NCBI GenBank assembly: GCA_016342355.1
Contig: JAEINP010000020.1
Coordinates: 1 to 64,000 of the forward strand
From: Desulfatibacillum sp.
GTDB lineage: Bacteria > Desulfobacterota > Desulfobacteria > Desulfobacterales > Desulfatibacillaceae
Direction of reading: 5' to 3'
Length of the DNA: 64,000 nucleotides
Shown: positions 1 to 7,927 of the stretch, one piece after another
How the letters are laid out: each line of letters starts with the position of its first letter
How positions within the stretch are numbered: the first letter of the stretch is position 1
Program-made: the position numbers and the translations under genes
The notes under the pieces: generated by a model
Databases searched by the model: none
What the model saw: only the letters and a program-made list of their open reading frames with translations
What the model was told of the DNA's origin: nothing

Positions 1-46
1 CCTGCTGATTACGAATCAGCTGCTCTACCAGCTGAGCTACGTCGGC
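1..46 (-). tRNA. tRNA-Thr(CGT), 3' part cut by window edge
   Basis: Read on the minus strand, the sequence starts with a 7-base acceptor strand (GCCGACG, 46 to 40), followed by TA, a D-arm (GCTC ... GAGC) and an anticodon arm with a 5-bp stem GCTGA/TCAGC around the loop TTCGTAA. The anticodon is CGT, which reads the Thr codon ACG. The variable arm, T-arm and acceptor 3' strand lie outside the window, so the assignment rests on the 5' half. Confidence 0.9.
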
Positions 47-699
47 GACTGGATGGAAAGGCATGTACCATGGGCTTTTATAAGGCGTCAAGCCGAAATT
101 GTCAAACCTCCAAAAAACGAGGGGTTTCATAGGCATTCTCTATGCGCTCCCTAAAGTGGCCTTGTTTCGTCCGCCTGCCCAGCGGATGATAGCATGGGTT
201 CTTGATCCACATTAATACTTCTTGACCAGAATGTATCCCGCAGGGATGCTCGTAGGAACGAGTATTTCCAATATGCGCTTTTCATGGATGGACGCGGACT
301 CGCTCATGCCAGGATTCGAGGGGAAGCATTTGATTTATTTACGGCAAGCACTTGAAATGAATTATTATTCCCTATTCCATGGGGAAATTTGAGGAATTGT
401 GGACTATTCAAGGATAAACAGGTATGCCCTATAAAAATTGGAACCAGCACACCCTCCTATACAGGGAAAATTTGCAAGGAGAGGCTTTCGCCTATAAAAT
501 GCAAAAAATAATGCCCCATATGGAGTTTGGAGAATGAAGGCGGTCACCCGCTTTTACAGGAATGTTGCACAGGGTGTTGATTCTGCCAGGATGAAGTACT
601 TTTGGTCAAATGGGGACTTGAACGTTTTCCTGTGTGTCAGATTGCTTCGACCGGGCATATCCAATCCGGGATTTGCCTCTCACCAAAATGGAGGACACC
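47..699. other. Long non-coding stretch without recognisable gene
   Basis: About 650 bases between the tRNA and the secreted isochorismatase-like gene. I see no conserved protein, RNA motif or strong terminator. The part from about 340 to 520 is AT-richer than the flanks and probably holds promoters for the downstream gene. A small reading frame from 534 has a Shine-Dalgarno-like sequence but overlaps the downstream gene and looks like no protein family, so I do not call it. Confidence 0.5.
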
Positions 700-1335
700 A
701 TGGCAAGATTTTCCATTATTTGTATGCTCCTGATTTTTGCCGCATGGCCGGGAGCAGTATCGGCCCAATCCATTGATATGCTTTGGAACGAGGTTCAGGC
801 TCCCCCTGCGCCTGCGCTGGAACAGGCGGCCCCGGATCCGGCCACAACGGCCTTGCTGGTCCTGGATATCGAACAACTGACCTGCAACCCGGAAAGGCGG
901 CCCAGATGTCTGGAAACCGTGCCTCGCATCGCCTCATTGATCGACAAGGCCCGTGCCGTCAAAATGCCGGTGATATACAGCCTTACTCCCCGGGGCGCCC
1001 TGGAAACCATCCTGGACCCGGTCAAGCCCCAGGCCGGGGAGCACATTGTCAGCTCCAGCGTGGACAAATTCTGGAACACGGACCTGGAGAAAATCCTCAA
1101 GGCAAAAGGCGTTACCACAGTCATCATTACCGGGACAGCTGCCCACGGGGCGGTTTTGCGCACGGCCACGGCGGCGGAATTCCGCAAGTTAAAGGTGATC
1201 CTTCCTGTGGACTGCCTGTCCGCGGCGGACCTGTACACGGAACAGGCCACGGTGCAGCTTTTGCTGACCGGTCCGGGAACCCGCAATGCCATCATCCTGA
1301 CCCGGAGCGATATGCTTGTATTTGCAAGCAAGTAA
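700..1335 (+). CDS. Secreted isochorismatase-like (cysteine hydrolase fold) protein
   Basis: A 211-residue protein starting at ATG 700, chosen because GGAGG lies just upstream and residues 1-22 then form a clean signal peptide ending VSA. The rest matches the isochorismatase-like hydrolase fold: the strand with the acidic residue (LLVLDIEQ, Asp about 56), a central region resembling the lysine segment, and the strand-turn VIITGTAAHGAVLRTAT. In active members the nucleophilic Cys sits in that turn (pattern G-x3-x-x-C-V-x-x-T-A). Here the position is Gly, so hydrolysis by the normal mechanism is doubtful. It stands alone between the tRNA and the bzaF riboswitch. A periplasmic binding or degenerate enzyme role is possible; the substrate is unknown. 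Confidence 0.75.
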   Translation: MARFSIICMLLIFAAWPGAVSAQSIDMLWNEVQAPPAPALEQAAPDPATTALLVLDIEQLTCNPERRPRCLETVPRIASLIDKARAVKMPVIYSLTPRGALETILDPVKPQAGEHIVSSSVDKFWNTDLEKILKAKGVTTVIITGTAAHGAVLRTATAAEFRKLKVILPVDCLSAADLYTEQATVQLLLTGPGTRNAIILTRSDMLVFASK

Positions 1336-1449
1336 ATCCCATGGCTACTGGCATCTGGAATTTACGGGCAGTCAGGTCAGGCACTCCGTGGCGGGTTTTC
1401 TTTCGAGGCCATTAGGTCTTCACGGTACCGGTCGAATATTTTTTCAGGC

Positions 1450-1479
1450 TTGACAAGCCTGGGTTGCCGATGCTACCAA
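1450..1479 (+). promoter_or_regulatory. Candidate sigma70 promoter of the bzaF leader
   Basis: TTGACA at 1450-1455 is a perfect -35 box. With an 18-base spacer, TACCAA at 1474-1479 preceded by TG gives an extended but weak -10. Placement just upstream of the cobalamin aptamer fits a leader transcript starting near 1486. Confidence 0.45.
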
Positions 1480-1489
1480 CTGCCAAAAT

Positions 1490-1680
1490 TCGAGCGGACG
1501 CAAGGTGATCCCTCCGGGGATTGAAAAGGGAAGCCGGTGCAATTCCGGCGCGGTCCCGCCGCTGTGAACGGGGACGAAACCCGCAAAATGCCACTGGGTT
1601 GCATATATAGCAGACCGGGAAGGCGCGGGGAATAGGATGATCCGTGAGTCAGAAGACCTGCCTGGCGTCCCGGAGTGTGA
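1490..1680 (+). promoter_or_regulatory. Cobalamin (AdoCbl-type) riboswitch
   Basis: The leader carries the hallmark cobalamin riboswitch segments in order: a GGTG-containing 5' part, AAAAGGGAAGCCGGTGC, the CCGGCGCGGTCCCGCC core with GCTGTGA, GCCACTGG, and the B12 box AGTCAGAAGACCTGCC at 1647-1662. An intrinsic terminator follows at 1699-1737, before the start codon at 1784. This predicts transcription attenuation when cobalamin is abundant. Exact boundaries are approximate. Confidence 0.92.
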
Positions 1681-1698
1681 ACTTGGAGTTATGGAAAC

Positions 1699-1737
1699 GC
1701 CCCAAGCTGATGAAGTTATGTCGGCTGGGGCTTTTTT
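1699..1737 (+). terminator. Riboswitch-controlled intrinsic terminator
   Basis: GCCCCAAGC (1699-1707) pairs with GCTGGGGC (1724-1731) with one bulged A, followed by six T residues (1732-1737). The upstream CTTGG at 1682-1686 can pair with CCAAG in the 5' arm and could be the antiterminator. Confidence 0.8.
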
Positions 1738-1783
1738 ATCGCCCTTGCCGGGAATCCTGCGTGTCAGGGAAAGGAAAGGGACA

Positions 1784-3100
1784 ATGGAACAGACTCAGGT
1801 TCAATTAGCCGTGCAGGGGCGGATCACTCCTGTCATGGAAGAAATCGCAGTTAAAGAGGGCGTGTCCGTCCAGGTGATTCGGGAGAACTTCGCCCGGGGC
1901 CGGATCGTATGCCCCCGGAACATCAACAGGCCTTGCCGAAACGTGGGCATCGGTATGGGCTTGTCCACCAAGATCAACGCCTCCATCGGCACCTCTACGG
2001 ACATCAATAACATTGATTTTGAAGTGGCCAAGGCCAGGGCGGCCCAGGAGGCCGGGGCCGACACCCTCATGGAGCTTTCCGTGGGCGGGGACCTGGACAA
2101 GGTGCGCCGAGAGGTTCTGGCGGCCGTGGATCTGCCCGTGGGCAACGTGCCGTTGTACCAGGCCTTTTGCGAAGCCATAAAAAAATACGGGGACCCCAAC
2201 AAGCTGGATTCCCAGATGCTGTTCGACATCATCGAAAAGCAATGCGCGGATGGCATTTCGTTCATGGCCGTCCATTGCGGAATCAACCTCTACACCATTG
2301 AGCGGCTGGAAAAGCAGGGGTATCGCTACGGTGGTCTGGTGAGCAAGGGCGGGGCGTCCATGGTGGCCTGGATGAAGGCCAACAAGCGGGAAAATCCCTT
2401 GTACGCGGAGTTTGACCGTGTGGTGGAAATTCTGCGGAAATACGATGTGGTTCTTTCCCTTGGCAACGGGCTAAGGGCCGGGTCCATTGCCGACTCCTTT
2501 GACCGGGCCATGGTCCAGGAACTGCTCATCAATTGCGAACTGGCCGAATTGGGCCGGAAGATGGGATGCCAGATGATGGTGGAAGGTCCCGGGCATGTGC
2601 CCATGGACGAGATCGAGGCCAACATCATCCTGCAAAAGCGCATGAGCAACTACGCCCCCTACTACATGCTGGGGCCTTTGCCCACGGACATTGGCGCGGG
2701 GTACGACCACGTGGCGGCGGCCATTGGCGCGGCCCAGTCCGCACGTTTCGGAGCGGATCTCATTTGCTACATCACCCCGGCCGAGCACTTGGCCCTGCCC
2801 AATGTCCAGGACGTGGTGGAAGGGGTCAAGGTGGCCCGATTGTCGGCCCATATCGGCGACATGGGAAAACTGCCGGAAAAAACCCGCATGCGCGACATCG
2901 CCATGAGCCGGGCCAGGCGGGACATGGACTGGGAAAAACAATTCGCCAACGCTTTGTTCCCGGAAGACGCCCGGAGAATCCGGGACGAACGGTCCCCCAC
3001 CTGTGACGAAAAGGTATGCACCATGTGCGGGGAGTTTTGCGCAAACCGGGCTTCGGGCAAATTGTTTAACGAGGCTTTGAATGCAGGGCGCAAGGGATAG
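1784..3100 (+). CDS. bzaF: ThiC paralogue, probable 5-hydroxybenzimidazole synthase BzaF
   Basis: A 438-residue radical-SAM enzyme of the ThiC superfamily. The start at 1784 is preceded by AAGGAAAGGG; the reading frame extends upstream only through the riboswitch. It shows ThiC-type landmarks: NIGTS-like ASIGTST, the AVHCGI strand, EGPGHVPMDEI, YYMLGPLPTDIGAGYDH, CYITPAEHLALP, and the C-terminal cluster motif CTMCGEFC. ThiC converts aminoimidazole ribotide (AIR) to the thiamin pyrimidine. BzaF is the known anaerobic paralogue that converts AIR to 5-hydroxybenzimidazole, the lower ligand precursor of cobamides. Control by a cobalamin riboswitch, plus a second ThiC under a TPP riboswitch at 34557, is the main reason for the BzaF call. 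No other bza or cob gene lies nearby. The alternative is a true ThiC with unusual regulation. Confidence 0.85.
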   Translation: MEQTQVQLAVQGRITPVMEEIAVKEGVSVQVIRENFARGRIVCPRNINRPCRNVGIGMGLSTKINASIGTSTDINNIDFEVAKARAAQEAGADTLMELSVGGDLDKVRREVLAAVDLPVGNVPLYQAFCEAIKKYGDPNKLDSQMLFDIIEKQCADGISFMAVHCGINLYTIERLEKQGYRYGGLVSKGGASMVAWMKANKRENPLYAEFDRVVEILRKYDVVLSLGNGLRAGSIADSFDRAMVQELLINCELAELGRKMGCQMMVEGPGHVPMDEIEANIILQKRMSNYAPYYMLGPLPTDIGAGYDHVAAAIGAAQSARFGADLICYITPAEHLALPNVQDVVEGVKVARLSAHIGDMGKLPEKTRMRDIAMSRARRDMDWEKQFANALFPEDARRIRDERSPTCDEKVCTMCGEFCANRASGKLFNEALNAGRKG

Positions 3101-3552
3101 GGCAGAGTATTACGGAACCTGAGGTTCGGAAAAGAATTTGGTATTTTCTAACTCCAAAAATTTCCGTAAAATGACAGGTATTACATGTTAAAAGCACATA
3201 AAATAAAGACGATATCCTCTGTGCTTTGATTTTTCTGAAACCATGGATGCTGATTTTCCCTGATCCATAATCTGAGACGGTTGATCACCCATCCCATGGA
3301 CCTGGCCGCCTTGTCGCGGCCACTCCTCGGGATGGGTGATTGGCATACGACACAAGTCTTGGTTTATTGTAGCAATTCAAGCAGGTGTGGATGATGCTTG
3401 AACAGACAGGTTGACGCTGAATTTTACACACTGCCAAAATGAGTCGCCGAGCCATACTGGAGTGGAGATTCCATGATAGAAAAGTATTTGTTTTACGGCA
3501 CGCATCGAATCTTTTAATTTGAGCATGAATATGCAGTCTAATGGACGGTAAC
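3101..3552. other. Non-coding stretch between bzaF and the CoA-transferase genes
   Basis: About 450 bases with no recognisable gene. The only clear structure is the long hairpin at 3284-3340, listed separately. It lies between the convergent ends of bzaF (+) and the CoA-transferase operon (-). Confidence 0.6.
3284..3340. repeat. Long two-tier hairpin (12-bp outer, 6-bp inner stem)
   Basis: ATCACCCATCCC (3284-3295) is the exact inverse of GGGATGGGTGAT (3329-3340). Inside it GGCCGC and GCGGCC form a second stem around CTTGT-type loop bases. There is no T-run, so it is not a standard terminator. It could be a bidirectional terminator, a dispersed palindromic element or a small structured RNA. 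Confidence 0.6.
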
Positions 3553-4377
3553 TTAAGTCTTGCCCAATTCCTGCAAAATCGACATGGCGTACTCAAATCC
3601 CAACTCAGCGGCCAACTCTCGGCTCATGGAATGGGTGGGGGCAAATCTGCGGATGAACGCAATTTCCTCGTCGGAAGGCGGATCGGTGACGCTCAAGTCG
3701 TCCGCGATTTTCAGGTCCCAGGGAACCACGGCCTGTACGTCCTCTAACCGGATCCCCGGGTGAATCCGGGCCAGGAAGATTTCCTTGGTTTCAGAATCAA
3801 AATGGAAAATCCCCTGAGTGGAAATAAGGGCGCAGGGACCGCTGTCCTTTGGAAAAAGCCTGCATTCATTGCGCTGGTTGCCGCCCTTCAAATGGCCTGG
3901 AGAGGTCAGGTAATCCAAGTTTTCAATGAACTCCCCGTTGCGCATGGTGAGCACGGTGCGTTTGGCATAGGAGATGAAGTCCGCCGCGCCTCCGGAGCCG
4001 GGCAATCGAAGATCGGGATTATAGTAGTCCCCGATGGTGGTGGTGTTCAGATTCCCGTACCGATCCACCTGCCCTACCCCCAAAAAGCAAACATCTACAA
4101 AACCCCGGTAAAGGGCCGTGAAAATGGAAAACAAATCCGTGTTGTACGAATAACCGCGCATGGCATGGGCGTCGGCGATGTGATTCAAAGGCGCCAGGGG
4201 TTCGAAATCCACAATGCCCGACTCCAGCATGAGCGTGGCGTTGGGCGCGTGCAAGGCCTTGGCGAGCGCCCCGGCCGTCATGGGCAGGCCTACGCCCAGG
4301 ACAATGTTTTCGCCGTCGTTGATTTCCCGGGCTGCCGCAATAATCAGCATTTCATTGAGTGTGAAGGGCTTAGCCAT
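3553..4377 (-). CDS. CoA-transferase beta subunit (glutaconate CoA-transferase GctB-like)
   Basis: A 274-residue protein, close to the usual ~265 of GctB-type subunits. I use the Met at 4377 (MAKPFTLNEM) rather than an upstream in-frame Met at 4470, because the latter would run deep into the alpha subunit gene. The family's active-site Glu segment is visible as LMLESGIVDFEP near residue 50, followed by GVGQVDRYGNLNTTTIG and a GSGGAADF loop. It overlaps the alpha subunit gene by 8 bases, so the two are translationally coupled and should form a heteromeric enzyme moving CoA between acyl groups, for example dicarboxylate or aromatic ring-cleavage products. The substrate cannot be told from sequence alone. 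Confidence 0.88.
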   Translation of the reverse strand: MAKPFTLNEMLIIAAAREINDGENIVLGVGLPMTAGALAKALHAPNATLMLESGIVDFEPLAPLNHIADAHAMRGYSYNTDLFSIFTALYRGFVDVCFLGVGQVDRYGNLNTTTIGDYYNPDLRLPGSGGAADFISYAKRTVLTMRNGEFIENLDYLTSPGHLKGGNQRNECRLFPKDSGPCALISTQGIFHFDSETKEIFLARIHPGIRLEDVQAVVPWDLKIADDLSVTDPPSDEEIAFIRRFAPTHSMSRELAAELGFEYAMSILQELGKT

Positions 4378-5416
4378 AAAGTTTTTCCCTTTGTTCCAGT
4401 ATGAGTTCGATTTCTTCCGGGGTTTTTCCTGTCGACCTGTCCCGCCCATCTTCATTCCAGGATGAGTCAAAGGCAGCCCCGTAATTGGCGGGAGAACTGG
4501 GCATGGTCTTGGCCCGCAGGGAGTTCAATATGGCCATGTGGAATACCTTGGCGTAACGATCCAGGTAGGCCAGCCTGTCCGAACATCCGAAAACCCATTC
4601 CTCCAGCCATTTATCCATGCCTTCGGCGGTTTTCATGGCCTCCAGGAAAAGACCGTAAAACAGCTTGTCCATGTTGTAATAACCCAGCACCTCCGAGGGG
4701 TGAGCCCCCCAGGGACATTCCACCACGGCGTCGACCCGGTATGCGGGAAGAATGGTCAGGTTGGGGCTGGACCGGATCACGCTTTCGTCCACAATCTCCT
4801 CGCAGGAGACGATGATCCGTTTGCTGGCCAGGGCTGCGGCAGCCACGCTGCCCAAGGCCCCCCAATACTGGGCGTTGCCGTTCCGGTCGGCACGCTGGAC
4901 GTGCAGGATACACACATCAGGGTTGGCGGCAGGAACAGTGAGGATTTCCTTCTTGGTGTAGGGGCATTGGATGATCCGGTATTTGTCGTCCCCCATGAAA
5001 GTGCGTTTGCGAAAGAGGTCGGTCTCCCGGATGCCCTCCAGCACTTGCATGAAGCTAAAACCATGCATACCAGCCACCATACGGGCGTTGTAATTGAAGT
5101 TACTGTAATCCTCGATTTCCAGAATCCCGGCCTTGAGCGCCCTTTCCACGGACGATCCGCCGCTTTTGCCTCCCGACCTTAATACGTAGGTTGTCACCAT
5201 ACGGGAAATGCACCCGGCAGCCACCAGCACGTCGGCGTCAAAAATGCCGGACTGGGTGTAAAGGGTGAGATTTTTGCGTTTTTGGCGCACCACCTCATAG
5301 ACCAATTCGGCGCAAGTGCCCACGGTGTAATTGCCGATCACCAGTTCATCGCCGTCATGGACCAGTCGGCTTATGGCTTCCCGGGCCGTGGTGATTTTTG
5401 ATTTTCGCCCCTCCAT
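4370..5416 (-). CDS. CoA-transferase alpha subunit (glutaconate CoA-transferase GctA-like)
   Basis: A 348-residue alpha subunit with the N-terminal glycine-rich CoA-transferase fold (GDELVIGNYTVGTCAELVYE, residues 22-41) and the HVQRADRNGNAQYWG strand typical of family I CoA-transferases. The start at 5416 is preceded by AAAGGAG. It is the first gene of a two-gene operon with the beta subunit and is transcribed away from a MerR-type regulator (start 5675). The AT-rich gap 5417-5674 must hold both promoters, so that regulator is the likely controller. The neighbouring Liv-type uptake operon suggests a pathway for an imported carboxylic acid that is activated by CoA transfer. Confidence 0.88.
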   Translation of the reverse strand: MEGRKSKITTAREAISRLVHDGDELVIGNYTVGTCAELVYEVVRQKRKNLTLYTQSGIFDADVLVAAGCISRMVTTYVLRSGGKSGGSSVERALKAGILEIEDYSNFNYNARMVAGMHGFSFMQVLEGIRETDLFRKRTFMGDDKYRIIQCPYTKKEILTVPAANPDVCILHVQRADRNGNAQYWGALGSVAAAALASKRIIVSCEEIVDESVIRSSPNLTILPAYRVDAVVECPWGAHPSEVLGYYNMDKLFYGLFLEAMKTAEGMDKWLEEWVFGCSDRLAYLDRYAKVFHMAILNSLRAKTMPSSPANYGAAFDSSWNEDGRDRSTGKTPEEIELILEQREKLYG

Positions 5417-5592
5417 TGGTTATCTCCTTTGCCTGAACACCTGGGGTGGGGCCGGAAAACTCCGGCATTTTGAATTCGCAAAATATTGAGGCCATTATTC
5501 AATAATACATTACGAACTATACATTATTCACATAAGCATAACTTTTTATTAAAATATCAGTCAAGCAAATTTTTTAGTTCTAAAATTTTTCC

Positions 5593-5620
5593 TTGACGAG
5601 CCCCCCTTAGATCCTATATG
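5593..5620 (+). promoter_or_regulatory. Candidate sigma70 promoter for the MerR-type regulator
   Basis: TTGACG (5593-5598), a 16-base spacer and TATATG (5615-5620) lie about 55 bases before the start codon at 5675. The upstream 100 bases are strongly AT-rich and probably hold the divergent promoter of the CoA-transferase genes. Confidence 0.4.
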
Positions 5621-5674
5621 GAATGAACCATGCCCTGGCCGGTCCTTCCCAAAAGCCAGGAAGGAGATGCTTGC

Positions 5675-6391
5675 ATGAAAATCGGGGAACTTGTCAGCCG
5701 TACCGGCGTTTCAAAACAACTGATCCACCACTATCTGCGCGAAGGCCTGCTGGCCAAACCTAAAAAAACCGGGATAAACTCCGCCACTTACGATGAGTCC
5801 CATGTCCAACAGATTGAGCTGATCAAAAATCTACGCGATAAATATTTCCTGCCCCTGCCTATGATCAAAAAAATCGTCAAGCGGCAAAAAAAACTTTCCC
5901 AGGCGGAAAAAACACTTTTTGAAATACAAAGCAGCCATCTGGCGCCCATAGACCGCTTTTTCCCCCATGACGTGAAAGGGGAGGAGGAGTTCCGGGAAGC
6001 CACCGGTTTGGGCAGGTTCTGGCTAAAAAAAATGCAAGAGTGGAGAATCATCACCCCTCGGGATGAGGATGGCGAACCAGTGTATTCCCAGACAGACATT
6101 GAAATGGGGCGGCTCATCCTAACCATGGACCTTTTAGGGGCTGGTCCCAAAAATGGGCACAACCCGGAGTTCCTGAGGCATATGGGAGACATGATACGGG
6201 AAACCCTGGCCAGCAGCACCAGGGAGTATATGGCCAAAAACATTGACAAGCTGGGCACAGAGGAATTCCGAATGATCGGCCAATGCTATTCGGAAGCGCT
6301 GAGCCTGTTCATTTATCTGTTGTTCAAAAAAATCATGACGGAAGAGGCCGAACATTTTGTGGAAAACCTGGCTAAAGACCGGCAGTCATAA
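5675..6391 (+). CDS. MerR-family transcriptional regulator
   Basis: A 238-residue regulator. The start at 5675 is set by AAGGAG ten bases upstream and by the MerR-type N-terminus MKIGELVSRTGVSKQLIHHY, in which the winged helix-turn-helix begins at once. The HTH domain covers residues 1-75. The C-terminal 150 residues are helical, without the metal-binding cysteines of MerR, CueR or SoxR, so the ligand is probably organic. It is divergent from the CoA-transferase operon and upstream of a Liv-type ABC operon on the same strand, so it may govern both. Confidence 0.85.
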   Translation: MKIGELVSRTGVSKQLIHHYLREGLLAKPKKTGINSATYDESHVQQIELIKNLRDKYFLPLPMIKKIVKRQKKLSQAEKTLFEIQSSHLAPIDRFFPHDVKGEEEFREATGLGRFWLKKMQEWRIITPRDEDGEPVYSQTDIEMGRLILTMDLLGAGPKNGHNPEFLRHMGDMIRETLASSTREYMAKNIDKLGTEEFRMIGQCYSEALSLFIYLLFKKIMTEEAEHFVENLAKDRQS

Positions 6392-6487
6392 GCGATAGAT
6401 GCATCCCGCGCCCGATCAGCCGTAGGAACGGCTTCCCGCATACAGCCGTATCCTGATTGTAATTCACAACAAATATGGAGAGTGGAA

Positions 6488-7822
6488 ATGAAAGTGTTGA
6501 ATGTAAAGGGGTATCTGTTTGTTTTGACCCTTCTGATGATGGGGTTAATTTTTTGCAATAATTGCATAGCCTTTCAGCCTTTGGCAGGGGATATAGAAAC
6601 GTTTAACCCCAGCTTTCAGTATTTTGACGAAGACGCGGACGACGTGATTAAAATTGGCCTGCTCTGGCCTTTCAGCGGCCCTGCAGCCGCCAACGGAGCC
6701 ATTTACTGGCTCCAGATCGGTTGGGCCGTACATGACATCAACACCCAGGGAGGGGTGATGGTGGATGGCAAGCAGAAAAAGATTGTACTAATCAAAGGAG
6801 ACACCCAGATGGAGCCTGCTGCAGCCAAGCGCGCCGCGGAAAAACTTTGCCTCCAGGACAACGTGGATATCATCATGGGCAGCACGGGTTCGCACATTGC
6901 GGCCATCGGCCAAAATGTGGCAGCCAAGTACAAAAAGATATTCGTCAACATGGCGTCCTATTCGGACACACTCATGGATCAGGACAAGTTCAATAAATAC
7001 ACCTTTCGCACTTGTTCCACCACCAGCATGCTCGCCAATGGCTTGGCTCATTTTTACGCCAATCGACCCGAAAAGGATTTTTATATCCTTTGCCAGGACT
7101 ATGCATATGGACATGAGTTCGCCGAAAACTTCGTCCAGGCCCTTGCCCAGGTCCGGCCTGACGCCAGAATAGTCGGGAAGGATTTTCACCCCTTGTTCGT
7201 GAAGGATTTCGCCCCGTACCTTTCCAAAATCCAAGGAGCCAACGCCCAGGTTATCATAACCGCGGATTATACGCCGGATTCCAACAACCTGACCAAGCAA
7301 TGGGACCAGTTGGGCATGACGATTCCCCTGGCCGGCCCCTTTGTCCTGAATCCCCTGGCGCTTCAATCCATCGGGGAGCCTTATGGTAAGGGTTTTGTGA
7401 CTGTCCAGTCCTGCCTATTGGACCTGGACAAGCCTGGAAACAAGGAATTTGCTCTGGCCTGGAACACCCAATGGAAAAGGTGGAAGGACCCCTTATATAG
7501 CACCAACCTGTTCCAATGGACGGGAAGCACCTTGGCTCAAGCCACCATCGGCACGTACTGGCTGATGCACGTGATCGAAAAGGCCGGAGAGTTGAACCCG
7601 GACAAGATTGTGGCAACCTGGGAAGGGGATCAGACAATAATCTTCGGAAACCTCTATTCCATGAGAGCCTGTGACCATCAGGCCATGTTCAACATGCATG
7701 TGAGTGAAATAGAATGGCCCAATGACTACTATGAAAAGTCTGCAGGCCCCATAAAGGTGACTGCTATCCCGGCGGAAAAAATCGTACCGCCTCCTCCCAA
7801 AGGTCTCAAGAATTGCCAATAG
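6488..7822 (+). CDS. Liv-type ABC transporter periplasmic substrate-binding protein
   Basis: A 444-residue periplasmic binding protein (type I fold, LivJ/AmiC class). The start at ATG 6488 has GGAG seven bases upstream; a GTG at 6482 is the alternative. Residues 1-31 form a signal peptide. The mature part opens with IKIGLLWPFSGPAAANGAIY, the usual first strand and ligand loop of this class, followed by IIMGSTGSH and the hinge region. It heads an operon with two permeases and two ATPases. A stable hairpin after its stop (7837-7861) probably lowers read-through and gives more binding protein than membrane components. Ligands of this class include amino acids, amides, aromatic acids and short acids; the ligand here is unknown. 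Confidence 0.9.
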   Translation: MKVLNVKGYLFVLTLLMMGLIFCNNCIAFQPLAGDIETFNPSFQYFDEDADDVIKIGLLWPFSGPAAANGAIYWLQIGWAVHDINTQGGVMVDGKQKKIVLIKGDTQMEPAAAKRAAEKLCLQDNVDIIMGSTGSHIAAIGQNVAAKYKKIFVNMASYSDTLMDQDKFNKYTFRTCSTTSMLANGLAHFYANRPEKDFYILCQDYAYGHEFAENFVQALAQVRPDARIVGKDFHPLFVKDFAPYLSKIQGANAQVIITADYTPDSNNLTKQWDQLGMTIPLAGPFVLNPLALQSIGEPYGKGFVTVQSCLLDLDKPGNKEFALAWNTQWKRWKDPLYSTNLFQWTGSTLAQATIGTYWLMHVIEKAGELNPDKIVATWEGDQTIIFGNLYSMRACDHQAMFNMHVSEIEWPNDYYEKSAGPIKVTAIPAEKIVPPPPKGLKNCQ

Positions 7823-7836
7823 GTGCACACCAGCAA

Positions 7837-7861
7837 CACGGGGCCGAAAAACGGCCCCGTG
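7837..7861 (+). terminator. Intra-operon hairpin after the binding-protein gene
   Basis: CACGGGGCCG (7837-7846) and CGGCCCCGTG (7852-7861) form a perfect 10-bp stem with an AAAAA loop, 14 bases after the stop. There is no T-run, so partial termination or mRNA stabilisation is likely, favouring the binding protein over the permeases. Confidence 0.7.
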
Positions 7862-7927
7862 ACATATTTTCGTCACAACTTTTCCACGTACGGACCATTT
7901 TCCTGCGTGGCCCTGGAGATTTGCCTT

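Noticed and set aside
534-776. Short frame with a good ribosome-site-like sequence upstream of the isochorismatase gene
   Set aside because: Overlaps the real gene in another frame, has no protein-like composition and no recognisable family.
1637-1783. N-terminal extension of bzaF through the riboswitch
   Set aside because: The region forms the B12 box and terminator; the proper start at 1784 has a ribosome site and family N-terminus.
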